31,145 bases of DNA from JBBQZO01 sp038207625. Lineage in GTDB: Bacteria > Pseudomonadota > Gammaproteobacteria > Burkholderiales > Burkholderiaceae_D. The notes under the pieces were generated by a model. It worked only from the letters and a program-made list of their open reading frames with translations, searched no databases and was not told where the DNA came from. The stretch lies in the NCBI GenBank assembly GCA_038207625.1, contig JBBQZO010000048.1:1-31145 (forward strand), in the 5' to 3' direction. Position numbers and translations under genes: made by a program. This document shows positions 5,977-14,758 of this stretch, piece after piece (the stretch's first letter is position 1; every line of letters starts with the position of its first letter).

Positions 5977-8714
5977 GCAAGGGTGGTGGAATGGGACGCG
6001 TCGGTGGGTACCGCCGCATCGTCCGAGTGCGGTTCGGAGGCGAACGCCAGTGCAACATCGAGCGCCTCCATAAATTCGTCGACCTTGATCGGCTTGGTCA
6101 GATAACGGAAAAATCCCGCCTCGATGCCCCGTTCGATGTCGCGCGGCACCGCATTGGCCGACAGCGCCAGCACCGGAATGTGCGCGGTGGCGTGGTCCTC
6201 GCGCAAAATCTTGAGCGCGCCGAAGCCGCTGATGCCGGGTAAATTAATGTCCATCAGGATCACGTCGGGCAGGAAGGCACGCGCCAACTGGATGCCCAGG
6301 TGGCCGTCGATCGCCGTCAGCAGTTTCAAATCGCTGCGCCGGGCGATCAATTGCTCGACCAGCGTCAGGTTGGCCGGATTGTCTTCCACGTACAGCAAGG
6401 TGCGCTGGCGCTGTGGCGGGGTTGAAGCGGGCAGCGCGCTTTTCAGCCCGTCGCCCAGGTCGTCGCTGCCAAATACCAGTTCGGGCTTGCTGGCCGCCGC
6501 CAGGTCGACCCAGAACACGCTGCCCACGCCCACTTCGCTTTCCACGCCGATCTGGCCACCCATCAGTTCGACGAGCTGCTTGGTGACCACCAGGCCGATG
6601 CCGGTGCCCTCCTCGGTGCTGGTTTCCTGCCCAAGCCGGTTAAACGGCTGGAACAGCTGGGCCACCTGCTCGGGCGCGAGCCCGATGCCGGTGTCGCGCA
6701 CGCACACACGCACCATCTGCTCGCCATGCAGCTCGCAGGTGATGATGACGGCGCCGCCAGCGCGGTTGTACTTGATCGCGTTCGACAGCAGGTTGATCAT
6801 CACTTGCTTGACACGGGTCCGGTCGCCGTGCACAAAGTACGGATTGTCCAGGCTAGGATACGTCATCAGCAGGCCGCGCTTCTGGGCCTGCGGCTCGATC
6901 ATCGACTGGCAGTCCTGCAGCACGTCGGTGAGCGACATCGACTCCTGCGACATCGTCACCTTGCCCGACTCGACCATCGCCAGATCGAGGATCTCGTTAA
7001 TCAGGCGCAGCAAGTACCAGCCCGCCTGCAAAATCTGGTCGATCGACAGCTTTTGCGCCGGGCTCGGCGGGGGCTGCTCGGACGCCATCAGCTGGGCGAA
7101 GCCGAGCACCGCGTTCAATGGCGTGCGCAGCTCGTGACTCATGCTCGAGAGGAACTCGGACTTGGCCAGGTTGGCTTTTTCGGCCGCCGCCTTGGAGACG
7201 ACCAGCTCGACGTTGTTCTCCTGCAGCCGGTGCTCGAACTGCTTGCGCTCAGTCACGTCGCGCGCCGCCGCGAACACCCCTTGCAACTTGCGGTCGCGGT
7301 CGTAGAAGGTGGTGGCGTTGTACGACACCACCGTCTCGGTGCCGTCGCGCGCATGGGCGGTCAGTTCGTAATTGGTGACCTTGCCTTCGCGCAGCACGCG
7401 CGTGATGGCCGCCTCGGCCCGGTCCGGCTCGGTGAAGTAGTTCTTGAATGGCGCGCCGATCAGCTCGTCGCGGGTGCAGCCGGTCAGCGCTTCCATCTGC
7501 TGGTTGACGTCGCTGATGATGCCGCGCGGGTCGGTCGTCATGATGGCGTCGATGTTCGACTCGATCAGCGAGCGGGTGTAGAACTGCTGGTCGCGCAGAC
7601 GCTGGTCGAGCAGCGCCTGTTCGGCCTCGACCTGTTTGCGCGCCGTGTTGTCGGTGCCGATCAGCAGATAACCGATGATCTTGCCCAGCGCGTCGCGCAG
7701 CGCCGTGACCGACACGATGGCCGGGAAGCGGCTACCGTCCTGGCGGATATAGGTCAGCTCGTAAATGTCCTCGATGCCGCGCGAAGCCTTGAACACCAGC
7801 GCTTCGAAACCGGGCGTGATCGGGGTGTCCAGTTCGGCCGACAGGGCGGCGGCGCGTGCGATCACCTCTTGCGCGTCCGAAATGCCGGCCGGGGTGATCT
7901 TGTCGATGACATCCTCGGCCCTGTAGCCGAGCATGCGTTCGGCGCCCACATTGAAAATCTGGATCACGCCCTGGGCATCTGTTGCGATACTGGAGAAGTT
8001 GGCGCTGTTGAAAATCGCGTCTTGCAGCGCGCCCGTTTTCAGCAGCGGCTCGCGCAATTCCTGCATCGCCTGCTGGGCCGCCAACCGTTTGCGGATCACC
8101 CAGCCGACCCGCAGCGACACCAGCGCGATCAAGCCCAGCAGCGCGACGATGCAGATGCCGATCAGATTCACGCGCGACAATTCGTTGTCCTTGCGCAGGC
8201 CCAGCAGGCGCTGTTCCTCGCGCAAGGTCTCGCCCAGCGTGGCGCGCACCGTCGTGCCCGCCTCTTGGCCGGCATTAAACAGCGGCAGCGCCGCGTCCAG
8301 CCCGCGCACATCGAACATTGCCTGCGATTCGTTGAGCAAAGTGACACGCCGCGCGATCGCCACTTGCAGTTGTTCCACGCGCTGCTGCTGCACCGTATTG
8401 TCGACCGTCAGCGCCAGCAGATGCTTCAGCGACGCCGGCATCTGGGTCAGCGCGGCATCGCGCTGGCCCAGGAAACGCCGTTCCTTGCTGATGAAATAAC
8501 CCCACTGGCCGCTTTCGGCGCGGTCCAGCTGCGAGCGCACCCCGTCCAGCTCGGCAATCACCTCACGGGTATGGTCGACCAGCTTGAGCGCGGCGGCCGA
8601 TTGCTCGGCGTTGTTCCAAGCGACGCTGCCCACCAGCAGCAAAATCGCCAGCGTCATCGTAAAGCCGATCAACATCGGAATCCCGACCGAGGTTTTTTCC
8701 AATTTCTGAATCAT
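5973..8714 (-). CDS. Hybrid sensor histidine kinase (CHASE3-PAS-PAS-HisKA-HATPase-REC)
   Basis: A 913-residue inner-membrane kinase. The ATG at 8714 is preferred because AAGG lies 8 nt upstream; a GTG at 8732 would add six residues. Order: transmembrane helix (about 12-33), a periplasmic four-helix CHASE3-like region (35-175), a second helix (about 183-205), two PAS domains (about 230-360 and 375-490), a coiled coil, HisKA with His527 in SHELRTPLN, an HATPase with N box (NLLSNAIKYN), DTGIGL and GTGIGL, and a C-terminal receiver with Asp822 (VILMDINLPG). All catalytic motifs look intact. It lies 60 nt after the Crp/Fnr gene and is translationally coupled to the REC-PAS gene, so the three probably form one operon. 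The signal it senses is unknown. Confidence 0.92.
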   Translation of the reverse strand: MIQKLEKTSVGIPMLIGFTMTLAILLLVGSVAWNNAEQSAAALKLVDHTREVIAELDGVRSQLDRAESGQWGYFISKERRFLGQRDAALTQMPASLKHLLALTVDNTVQQQRVEQLQVAIARRVTLLNESQAMFDVRGLDAALPLFNAGQEAGTTVRATLGETLREEQRLLGLRKDNELSRVNLIGICIVALLGLIALVSLRVGWVIRKRLAAQQAMQELREPLLKTGALQDAIFNSANFSSIATDAQGVIQIFNVGAERMLGYRAEDVIDKITPAGISDAQEVIARAAALSAELDTPITPGFEALVFKASRGIEDIYELTYIRQDGSRFPAIVSVTALRDALGKIIGYLLIGTDNTARKQVEAEQALLDQRLRDQQFYTRSLIESNIDAIMTTDPRGIISDVNQQMEALTGCTRDELIGAPFKNYFTEPDRAEAAITRVLREGKVTNYELTAHARDGTETVVSYNATTFYDRDRKLQGVFAAARDVTERKQFEHRLQENNVELVVSKAAAEKANLAKSEFLSSMSHELRTPLNAVLGFAQLMASEQPPPSPAQKLSIDQILQAGWYLLRLINEILDLAMVESGKVTMSQESMSLTDVLQDCQSMIEPQAQKRGLLMTYPSLDNPYFVHGDRTRVKQVMINLLSNAIKYNRAGGAVIITCELHGEQMVRVCVRDTGIGLAPEQVAQLFQPFNRLGQETSTEEGTGIGLVVTKQLVELMGGQIGVESEVGVGSVFWVDLAAASKPELVFGSDDLGDGLKSALPASTPPQRQRTLLYVEDNPANLTLVEQLIARRSDLKLLTAIDGHLGIQLARAFLPDVILMDINLPGISGFGALKILREDHATAHIPVLALSANAVPRDIERGIEAGFFRYLTKPIKVDEFMEALDVALAFASEPHSDDAAVPTDASHSTTLA

Positions 8715-8774
8715 GTCAAACCTTGAAGTCACACACGGAGCACTCGCCTCGGCTCCACAAGGTAATGCTAGCGC

Positions 8775-9527
8775 CTAGCGCCGCGCGACCGGCGGCGCCA
8801 CGCGTCCCTGGCGTTGGCGCACGTCCGACAACAGGCGCGCAAACTCCTTGCGCACCACGTCGTAACACTCGCACACGTCCGCTTCCAGCCCGGCCCGGTC
8901 GAGCACGGTGATGTGGCCGCGCCGGTAACTGATATAGCCGTAGCCCTGCAATTTGCCGGCCGCCTCGGTGACACCCTCGCGCCGCACGCCCAACATGTTG
9001 GCGATCAGCTCCTGGGTCATGGTCAGCTCGTTGGTGGGCAGCCGGTCCAGCGTCAGCAGCAGCCAGCGGCACAGTTGCTGCTCGACCGAATGGTGGCGGT
9101 TGCACACGGCCGTCTGCGACATCTGTGTGATCAAGGCCTGGGTATAGCGCAGCAACAGACGCAGCACCGGCCCGGCGCGGTTGAATTCTTCCATCAGGAT
9201 GTGCGACTTCAGACGGTAGCCGTGGCCGCCCGTCTGCACCACCGCGCGGCTGGGGGTGGTGTCGCCGCCCATGAACAGGGAAATCCCCAGCACGCCTTCG
9301 TTGCCCACGCCGGCGATTTCGGACGAGCCGCCGTTCTCCAGCAAATAATGCAGCGAGACGATCGAGGTGGTGGGAAAGTACACGTGCTGCAGCTTTCCGC
9401 CGGACTCATAGAGCACGTCGCCCAGCAACATCGGCACCAGTTCCAGGTGCGGTGCGAGGCGATCAAATTCGGCGTCAAGCAACGCCGCCAGCAGGTGGTT
9501 TTGGTTCGGGTCATGCAAACTGGACAT
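8775..9527 (-). CDS. Crp/Fnr-family transcriptional regulator
   Basis: A 250-residue regulator. The start at 9527 is chosen because the family fold begins at once after it; the frame stays open further upstream, but without family resemblance. Residues about 20-130 form a cyclic-nucleotide-binding-type beta roll (GVGNEGVLGISLFMGGDTTPSRAVVQ). It lacks the classical cAMP phosphate-binding pattern and the N-terminal cysteines of oxygen-sensing Fnr, so its ligand is unknown. A dimerisation helix (about 118-145) leads to a winged helix (about 165-210), with recognition helix LGVRREGVTEAAGKL keeping the Arg-Glu pair that contacts DNA in Crp. An operator-like 14-mer lies at 9664-9677 upstream. It is the best candidate within the window for the factor acting at the repeated promoter motif. 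Confidence 0.88.
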   Translation of the reverse strand: MSSLHDPNQNHLLAALLDAEFDRLAPHLELVPMLLGDVLYESGGKLQHVYFPTTSIVSLHYLLENGGSSEIAGVGNEGVLGISLFMGGDTTPSRAVVQTGGHGYRLKSHILMEEFNRAGPVLRLLLRYTQALITQMSQTAVCNRHHSVEQQLCRWLLLTLDRLPTNELTMTQELIANMLGVRREGVTEAAGKLQGYGYISYRRGHITVLDRAGLEADVCECYDVVRKEFARLLSDVRQRQGRVAPPVARR

Positions 9528-9663
9528 TTCAGGGTATCCGCTTCCAGTAATAGTAATGGTGGTGTGGTGTGTGCTAAGACGAATGTGGCGCCGCGCGCCC
9601 CGCACAGGGTAGCACAACATACCCTCAGGAACGCAGGCTAACTTGCCTGTCATACAGCGGTCT

Positions 9664-9677
9664 GTTCGTTAGCACAC
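9664..9677 (-). promoter_or_regulatory. Operator-like inverted repeat upstream of the Crp/Fnr gene
   Basis: On the minus strand the site reads GTGTGC-TA-ACGAAC, fitting the window-wide consensus GTKYGNYRRCGHAC better than in the plus orientation. At 22 nt downstream the hexamer is a poor TTAGCC; at 23 nt it is TAGCCT. It may serve autoregulation of the regulator gene. Its centre lies 48 bp from that of the plus-strand operator at 9712-9725, so it could also be an upstream second site for that promoter. Confidence 0.5.
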
Positions 9678-9711
9678 ATACACTTGCGCTACCCGGCGGC
9701 GGCCCTTTTGC

Positions 9712-9753
9712 GTGTGCTGGCGCACCGACGCGGCGCGCCCGCCCGCCCATATT
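9712..9753 (+). promoter_or_regulatory. Predicted class II Crp/Fnr-type promoter (operator 9712-9725, -10 at 9748-9753)
   Basis: The operator GTGTGC-TG-GCGCAC is followed after exactly 22 nt by CATATT, which matches the -10 consensus at four of six positions. A start point near 9760 would leave a leader of about 60 nt before the GGDEF-EAL gene at 9820. Confidence 0.6.
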
Positions 9754-9819
9754 AGCGACTTGTCCGCTGCGGGCGCGATCACGGATCGATGCAGGTGCCG
9801 GAACCACTGGAACCTCACC

Positions 9820-12735
9820 ATGCACAAGCTATTTCACCGGGTCCGCTTCTCCGTCTCCGTCTCGGCCCTGCTGTCACTGCTGATCGGCCTGAGCCTGACG
9901 AGCGTGCTGTTTGCCGCCTTGCGCCAGATCGAATCGGCGCGCCACCAGGTTCAGTTTGAACAAAGCGCACAGCGCGCCATCGGCGCCGTGTCCGGCGGCC
10001 TGCAGGACGCGGTCGAACAGCTGCTGGTACTCAATCAGTTGTTTCGCACGATGGGCGCGATCAGCGCCGAGCAATTCCACACGTTTAGCACGCCGCTGCT
10101 GACACGCTACCCGGGCATCGAGGCGTTTAGCTACCAGCGCGTGCTGGTGCACAGCGAGCGGCGCGCGTTCGAACTGGCCAAGCGGCTGCGCCAGCCCGAT
10201 TTCTCCATCACCGACATCGTCGACGGCGTGCCGCGCCGCGCCGCCTTGCGCGAGCGCTACAACGTCATCGACTACCTGGAGCCGCTGGCCGGCAACGAAA
10301 TCGCGTACGGCCTGGACACCGGGCAGCGCACCGACCAAAGCGGCGCGCGCCGGCGTTCGCGCATCAGCGGCCGCGCCGCCGCGACCGGCCTGCTGACGCT
10401 GGCCCAGCATCCCGACCGGCACAGCGCGTTTCTGGTGTTCGCTCCCGTCTACTGGCAAGGCGCGCCGCTCGACACGCCCGACCAGCGCCAGCGCGCCACC
10501 ATCGGCGAAACCGCCGCCGTATTCGACGCGCCGCACCTGATCGGCGCCACGCTGGCCGGCAGCGACGCGCTGAGCCGGCCCGGCATGTCAATTGCCGTGT
10601 TTGCCGGCGGCGACGCCAGCGCAGGCACGCAAGCCTACCAGCACGGAACGCCATCGGCGCCCATGCGCGCGCAAGGCCTGATGCCAAGCTGGCTGTGGGC
10701 CGACCGCAGCGCACCGGTGCGCGCCAGCTTCGCCGTGGCCGACACCGAATGGTCGATCGCGCTCGCGCAGGCGCCGCTGTCGTTCGTGGCCAACCACGGC
10801 GGCTCGCTGTATGTGCTGCTGGGCGGCATGCTCTCGAGCCTGCTCGGCGCGGCGTATGTGTTCGCACTGGTGTCGCGCAAGGAAACCATCGAGCGGGTCG
10901 CCGGCGAGCGCACCTCGATGCTCGAATTTGCCAACCTGCGCCTGTCGGAAGATCTGGCGCTGCGCGAGCACACCGAGAAAGCCTTGCGCCTGCGCGAGCG
11001 CGTCATCGAGGTGTCGTCCAACGCGATCATCATCTGCAGCGCCAGCGCGCCCGATTACCCGATCGAATACGTCAATCCGGCCTTCGAGCGCATCACCGGC
11101 TTCGCCGCCTCCGAAGTGGTGGGGCGCAGCCTCGAATCGCTGCAGGGTAACAGCCAGGACCAGCAGAACATCGAAGAGATCCGCGCCGCGCTGCGCGAGC
11201 AGCGTGAAGGTCACGCGATGCTGCGCAACTACCGCAAGGACGGCAGCGACTACTGGAACGAATTGTTCGTCGCGCCGGTGCGTGACGACCGCGGCGCGAT
11301 CAGCCATTTCGTGGTGGCCCAGTACGACATCAGCGCGGTGCTGCGCTTCGAGGCCGAACTGGCCTTCCAGGCCAAACACGACACGCTGACCGGGCTGGCC
11401 AACCGCGACCTGCTGCGCGAGCGCCTGACCCTGTCGATCGTCAACGCGCGCCGCAGCGGCACTGCGCTGTGGGTGGTGTTCGTCGACCTGGACCGCTTCA
11501 AGTTCGTCAACGACACGCTCGGCCACGAGGCCGGCGACACGCTGCTGAAAACGCTGGCCGGGCGCCTGAAGTCGGCCGCGCGCGAGGCCGACACGGTGGC
11601 GCGCCTGGGCGGCGACGAATTCGTGCTGGTGCTGCCCGACCACACCGACGACGTGACCGGCATGGAGGTGCTCACGCGCATCATGGACGCGGTGGCCCAG
11701 CCGCTGGTAATCGAAGAGCACGAGTTTCTGCTTACCTGCAGCATCGGCGTGGCCACTTTCCCGAACGACGGCGATTCCGCCGAGAGCCTGACCAAGCACG
11801 CCGACATCGCCATGTACCGCGCCAAGGAGATGGGGCGCAACACCTTCCAGTTCTACACTGCGGCGATGAACGAGCGCACGCTGGACCGGCTGTCGATCGA
11901 AGCGGACCTGCGCCACGCGCTCGAACGCGAGGAGTTCGTGCTGCACTACCAGCCCCAGGTGAGCCTGGAGAGCGGACGTATCGTCGCCATGGAGGCGCTG
12001 CTGCGCTGGAACCATCCGCTGCACGGCATGATCGCGCCGGCCCGCTTCATCGGCCTGGCCGAGGAGATGGGTCTGATCATTCCGATCGGCGCCTGGGTGC
12101 TGCGCACGGCCTGCCAGCAAACGGTGGCCTGGCAACAGGCCGGGCTGGGCGAATTGCGCGTGGCGGTGAACCTGTCGGCGCGCCAGTTCACCCAGAAAAG
12201 CCTGGTCCAGTCGATCGCCGGCGTGCTCAGCGCAACCGGCCTCGAGGCCCGCCTGCTCGAACTGGAACTGACCGAGAGCATGGTGATGCACGACATCGAC
12301 AACGCCATCGCCATCCTGCGCAACCTGAAGGGCCTGGGCATCCACATCTCGATCGACGATTTCGGCACCGGTTATTCCAGCCTGGCGTATCTGCGCCGCT
12401 TCCCGATCGACGTGCTAAAGATCGACCAGTCCTTCGTCAACGATCTCAACAGCGACCCGGACGATGCCGCCATCGTGGTGTCGATCATCTCGCTGGCGCA
12501 CAGCCTGCGCCTGTGCGTGATTGCCGAAGGGGTCGAGACGGCCGAGCAGCTGGCCTTCCTGCGCCGGCACGGCTGCAACCAGATGCAGGGCTATTACTTC
12601 AGCCGTCCTTTGACCGCCGGCGCGTTCGAGGCGCTGCTGCGCGAGGGTCGCTCGCTGCCCAGCCGGGCCGAGATCGAGGCCGAACCGAGCCAGGACGGCG
12701 CGCCCGCCACACTGGCCGGCGCCGACCATTTGTAG
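9820..12735 (+). CDS. CHASE-PAS-GGDEF-EAL cyclic di-GMP turnover protein
   Basis: A 971-residue inner-membrane protein. ATG 9820 is chosen because it starts directly before the first transmembrane helix (about 11-34). A periplasmic CHASE sensor domain (about 70-300) and a second helix (about 329-352) follow, then a coiled coil, a PAS domain (about 390-510), a GGDEF domain (about 515-680) and an EAL domain (about 690-945). The cyclase motif is GGDEF (597-601), with a complete inhibitory site READ (588-591). The phosphodiesterase motifs look intact: Glu725 in EAL, Asn in AVNLSA, Glu in ELTES, Asp846/Asp847 in DDFGTGYSS, Lys867 and Glu903. Both activities are therefore possible. It is transcribed divergently from the Crp/Fnr operon and has its own predicted class II promoter. 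Confidence 0.93.
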   Translation: MHKLFHRVRFSVSVSALLSLLIGLSLTSVLFAALRQIESARHQVQFEQSAQRAIGAVSGGLQDAVEQLLVLNQLFRTMGAISAEQFHTFSTPLLTRYPGIEAFSYQRVLVHSERRAFELAKRLRQPDFSITDIVDGVPRRAALRERYNVIDYLEPLAGNEIAYGLDTGQRTDQSGARRRSRISGRAAATGLLTLAQHPDRHSAFLVFAPVYWQGAPLDTPDQRQRATIGETAAVFDAPHLIGATLAGSDALSRPGMSIAVFAGGDASAGTQAYQHGTPSAPMRAQGLMPSWLWADRSAPVRASFAVADTEWSIALAQAPLSFVANHGGSLYVLLGGMLSSLLGAAYVFALVSRKETIERVAGERTSMLEFANLRLSEDLALREHTEKALRLRERVIEVSSNAIIICSASAPDYPIEYVNPAFERITGFAASEVVGRSLESLQGNSQDQQNIEEIRAALREQREGHAMLRNYRKDGSDYWNELFVAPVRDDRGAISHFVVAQYDISAVLRFEAELAFQAKHDTLTGLANRDLLRERLTLSIVNARRSGTALWVVFVDLDRFKFVNDTLGHEAGDTLLKTLAGRLKSAAREADTVARLGGDEFVLVLPDHTDDVTGMEVLTRIMDAVAQPLVIEEHEFLLTCSIGVATFPNDGDSAESLTKHADIAMYRAKEMGRNTFQFYTAAMNERTLDRLSIEADLRHALEREEFVLHYQPQVSLESGRIVAMEALLRWNHPLHGMIAPARFIGLAEEMGLIIPIGAWVLRTACQQTVAWQQAGLGELRVAVNLSARQFTQKSLVQSIAGVLSATGLEARLLELELTESMVMHDIDNAIAILRNLKGLGIHISIDDFGTGYSSLAYLRRFPIDVLKIDQSFVNDLNSDPDDAAIVVSIISLAHSLRLCVIAEGVETAEQLAFLRRHGCNQMQGYYFSRPLTAGAFEALLREGRSLPSRAEIEAEPSQDGAPATLAGADHL

Positions 12736-12759
12736 CCGCACGCAAATAGTTTCTCGTGT

Positions 12760-12801
12760 GTGCGCTGGCGTACCGACCCTCGTCGCCGGGCAACGTACTC
12801 T
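12760..12801 (+). promoter_or_regulatory. Predicted class II Crp/Fnr-type promoter (operator 12760-12773, -10 at 12796-12801)
   Basis: The operator GTGCGC-TG-GCGTAC is identical to the one at 20325-20338, within an 18-bp shared stretch (12759-12776). After exactly 22 nt comes TACTCT. The start point near 12808 would give a long leader of about 170 nt before the BON lipoprotein gene. Confidence 0.65.
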
Positions 12802-12978
12802 GATTGCATCGGCCACCAGCAGTCAGCCGCTCTGGGCGGCGGTGCCGGCAGTGTCTTCATCGACGGTGCCGGTGCCGCCACAGGCAGTACACAGCAAGCA
12901 CATCACGTCGTTCCGTCAGCGCCAACGTGGCGGCGGGGCGACCCTAAAAACAGTCTTATCCAAACCAGGAGTCTCACC

Positions 12979-13299
12979 ATGAAACATCTTAAAATCGCCT
13001 CGACACTGATCGCCGCCCTGATGCTCGCCAGCGTCGTTGGCTGCGTCTCGAACACCCCGGTAGCGGCCCACGAAACCACCGGCCAGTACGTCGACGACGC
13101 CGTCATCACCACCGGCGTGAAAGCGGCCATCCTTGGCGACGCGACGCTGAAAGTGGCCGAGATCAACGTCGAAACCTACAAAGGCGTCGTACAGCTGAGC
13201 GGCTTCGTGCGCTCGCAGGAAAACATCGCTACCGCCATCACGCTGGCCCAAAAGGTGGATGGCGTGAAATCGGTCAAGAATGACATGCATCTGAAATAA
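12979..13299 (+). CDS. BON-domain lipoprotein (OsmY-like)
   Basis: A 106-residue lipoprotein. ATG 12979 has AGGAG (12967-12971) 7 nt upstream and yields a signal peptide with lipobox VVGC (Cys22). Residues about 35-106 are one BON domain: VDDAVITTGVKAAIL, then VNVET-like strand INVETYKGVVQLSGFV, and KVDGVKSVKNDMHLK. BON domains bind phospholipid surfaces, and OsmY/DolP-type proteins protect the envelope during osmotic or membrane stress. OsmY has two BON domains, so this is the single-domain type. It is followed 90 nt later by an OsmB-like lipoprotein gene in the same direction. The predicted class II promoter upstream is consistent with stress induction, which is inferred. Confidence 0.9.
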   Translation: MKHLKIASTLIAALMLASVVGCVSNTPVAAHETTGQYVDDAVITTGVKAAILGDATLKVAEINVETYKGVVQLSGFVRSQENIATAITLAQKVDGVKSVKNDMHLK

Positions 13300-13305
13300 G
13301 TCCCG

Positions 13306-13321
13306 CCAGCGGCGCCGCTGG
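13306..13321 (+). terminator. Palindrome between the BON and OsmB-like genes
   Basis: CCAGCGGC (13306-13313) and GCCGCTGG (13314-13321) are exact reverse complements, just after the BON gene stop, and further GCGCCGCTGC repeats the arm. No T-run follows. It may attenuate read-through or stabilise the upstream message rather than stop transcription fully. Confidence 0.35.
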
Positions 13322-13389
13322 CGCCGCTGCAGCGCATGCCATCGGCATCGCGTCCATGCAGTCGAACAATCACACAAAGAGGTAAAACC

Positions 13390-13608
13390 ATGAATACCAT
13401 CAAACGCATCAGCATGCTTACCGCCAGCGTCGCTTGCGCGCTCGCCCTGTCGGCCTGTGCCGGCATGTCGAATCAAGACAAAAACACCGCCGTCGGCGCC
13501 GGCGCCGGAGCCGTCATCGGCTCGGTACTGACCGGCGGCAGCGGTGTCGGCACGGTCGGCGGCGCAGCCGTCGGCGGCGTGATCGGCAACCAGGTCAAGC
13601 CGAAGTAA
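13390..13608 (+). CDS. OsmB-like glycine-zipper lipoprotein
   Basis: A 72-residue lipoprotein. ATG 13390 has AAGAGG 7 nt upstream. The signal peptide ends in lipobox LSAC (Cys23). The mature protein is nearly all glycine zipper (AVGAGAGAVIGSVLTGG and GTVGGAAVGGVIGNQVKPK), matching the OsmB and glycine-zipper 2TM families in length and composition. These small outer-membrane lipoproteins are typically induced by osmotic or stationary-phase stress in enterobacteria. It probably shares the transcript of the BON lipoprotein gene. Its neighbours suggest a joint envelope role. Confidence 0.85.
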   Translation: MNTIKRISMLTASVACALALSACAGMSNQDKNTAVGAGAGAVIGSVLTGGSGVGTVGGAAVGGVIGNQVKPK

Positions 13609-13627
13609 CAGTGAACAGTGTCCACGC

Positions 13628-13657
13628 GCCGGTCCCGCCCCACCAGGGTGGACCGGC
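13628..13657 (+). terminator. Hairpin after the OsmB-like gene
   Basis: GCCGGTCC (13628-13635) pairs perfectly with GGACCGGC (13650-13657), and an inner CACC/GGTG pair is possible. It lies 20 nt after the lipoprotein stop and has no T-run. It may separate this gene from the downstream response regulator. Confidence 0.4.
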
Positions 13658-13792
13658 ACGAACCGGCAGCGACGTTCCGGCGCGAACCACGCCGGCCACG
13701 CGAATCACACACGATGCGCCTGACGGCCTGCCGCATCGTCCGGACTCACCAGTGGCCACGGCGCAGTGCCGGCCATGCAGCACAAGGCTTCT

Positions 13793-14758
13793 ATGACTAC
13801 GCTCAAACAGCAAGTACCCAGGTCCGCCGCACCGAGCGCGTTGACGGCTGTGCAGCACAAACCCATGCTGTTGATCGTCGACGACCATATCAGCAACCTG
13901 CAACTACTGTACGGAATTTTCAAAAACGACTACGAGGTGTGCCGCGCCAGCAGCGGTGCCGAGGCGCTGGCGTTTTGCCAGATCCGCCTGCCCGACCTGA
14001 TCTTGCTTGACGTCGTCATGCCCGACATGGACGGCTACGCCGTCTGCCAGCGCCTCAAGGGCGACACGCTGACCCAACATATACCGATCATCTTCGTCAC
14101 CGCCAAGAGCGACCCGGTGGAGGAGGCGCGCGGCCTGGACATGGGCGGCGTCGACTTCATCAGCAAGCCGCTGCGCATCCGCGTGGTGCAGGCGCGCGTG
14201 CGCGCCCACCTGTCGCTCAAGCAGCAGTCCGACGTGCTGCGCTCGCTGGCCCTGGTGGACGCGCTCACCGGGGTGGCCAACCGGCGCCATTTCGACACTG
14301 CCTTGCGCGCCGAATGGCGCCGCTGCATCCGCGCCGGCCAGCCGATGTCGCTGATCTTCGTCGACGTCGATTTTTTCAAGCGCTTCAACGACCACTACGG
14401 CCATCCGGCCGGCGATGCCTGTCTGAAAGCGATCGCCCAGGTGCTCAAGCGCGGGCTGCCCCGCTCGAACGATCTGGTGGCGCGCTACGGCGGCGAGGAA
14501 TTCATCTGCATCCTGCCCGGCACCGCGCTGGCCGGCGCCGAATCGAAAGCGCGCGAACTGGAACGGGCGATCCGCGACGTGGGCATCGCGCACAGCACCT
14601 CCGACGTGTGTGGCGTGGTCACCGTCAGCCTGGGCGTGGCGACGGCCTTCCCCACCCGCGGGGCTGACCCGGCCGCCTTGCTGGCGTGCGCCGACAACCA
14701 GCTATACCTGGCCAAACAGGCCGGACGCGGCCAGGTCAAGTCCTTCCAACTGGTCTAG
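13793..14758 (+). CDS. Response regulator diguanylate cyclase (REC-GGDEF)
   Basis: A 321-residue cytoplasmic protein. ATG 13793 is preferred (AAGG 5 nt upstream) over ATG 13775 and GTG 13766. Residues 24-140 are a receiver domain with Asp30/Asp31, phospho-acceptor Asp73 (LILLDVVMPDMDG), Thr103 and Lys125. Residues about 150-321 are a GGDEF domain with active-site GGEEF (233-237) and an inhibitory site RSND (224-227). The architecture is that of PleD/WspR-like cyclases, in which phosphorylation drives dimerisation and c-di-GMP synthesis. No cognate kinase is adjacent; the hybrid kinase at 5973-8714 is a possible but unproven partner. Its stop overlaps that of the convergent chemoreceptor pseudogene by 4 bp. 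Confidence 0.92.
   Translation: MTTLKQQVPRSAAPSALTAVQHKPMLLIVDDHISNLQLLYGIFKNDYEVCRASSGAEALAFCQIRLPDLILLDVVMPDMDGYAVCQRLKGDTLTQHIPIIFVTAKSDPVEEARGLDMGGVDFISKPLRIRVVQARVRAHLSLKQQSDVLRSLALVDALTGVANRRHFDTALRAEWRRCIRAGQPMSLIFVDVDFFKRFNDHYGHPAGDACLKAIAQVLKRGLPRSNDLVARYGGEEFICILPGTALAGAESKARELERAIRDVGIAHSTSDVCGVVTVSLGVATAFPTRGADPAALLACADNQLYLAKQAGRGQVKSFQLV

Noticed and set aside
6726..8726. Long open frame (666 codons) on the plus strand opposite the hybrid kinase
   Set aside because: It is the antisense shadow of a GC-rich gene with all kinase motifs on the minus strand; its own product is Arg/His/Gln-rich and has no family resemblance.
10588..12345. Open frame of 585 codons on the minus strand
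   Set aside because: Antisense to the GGDEF-EAL gene, whose motifs are complete on the plus strand.
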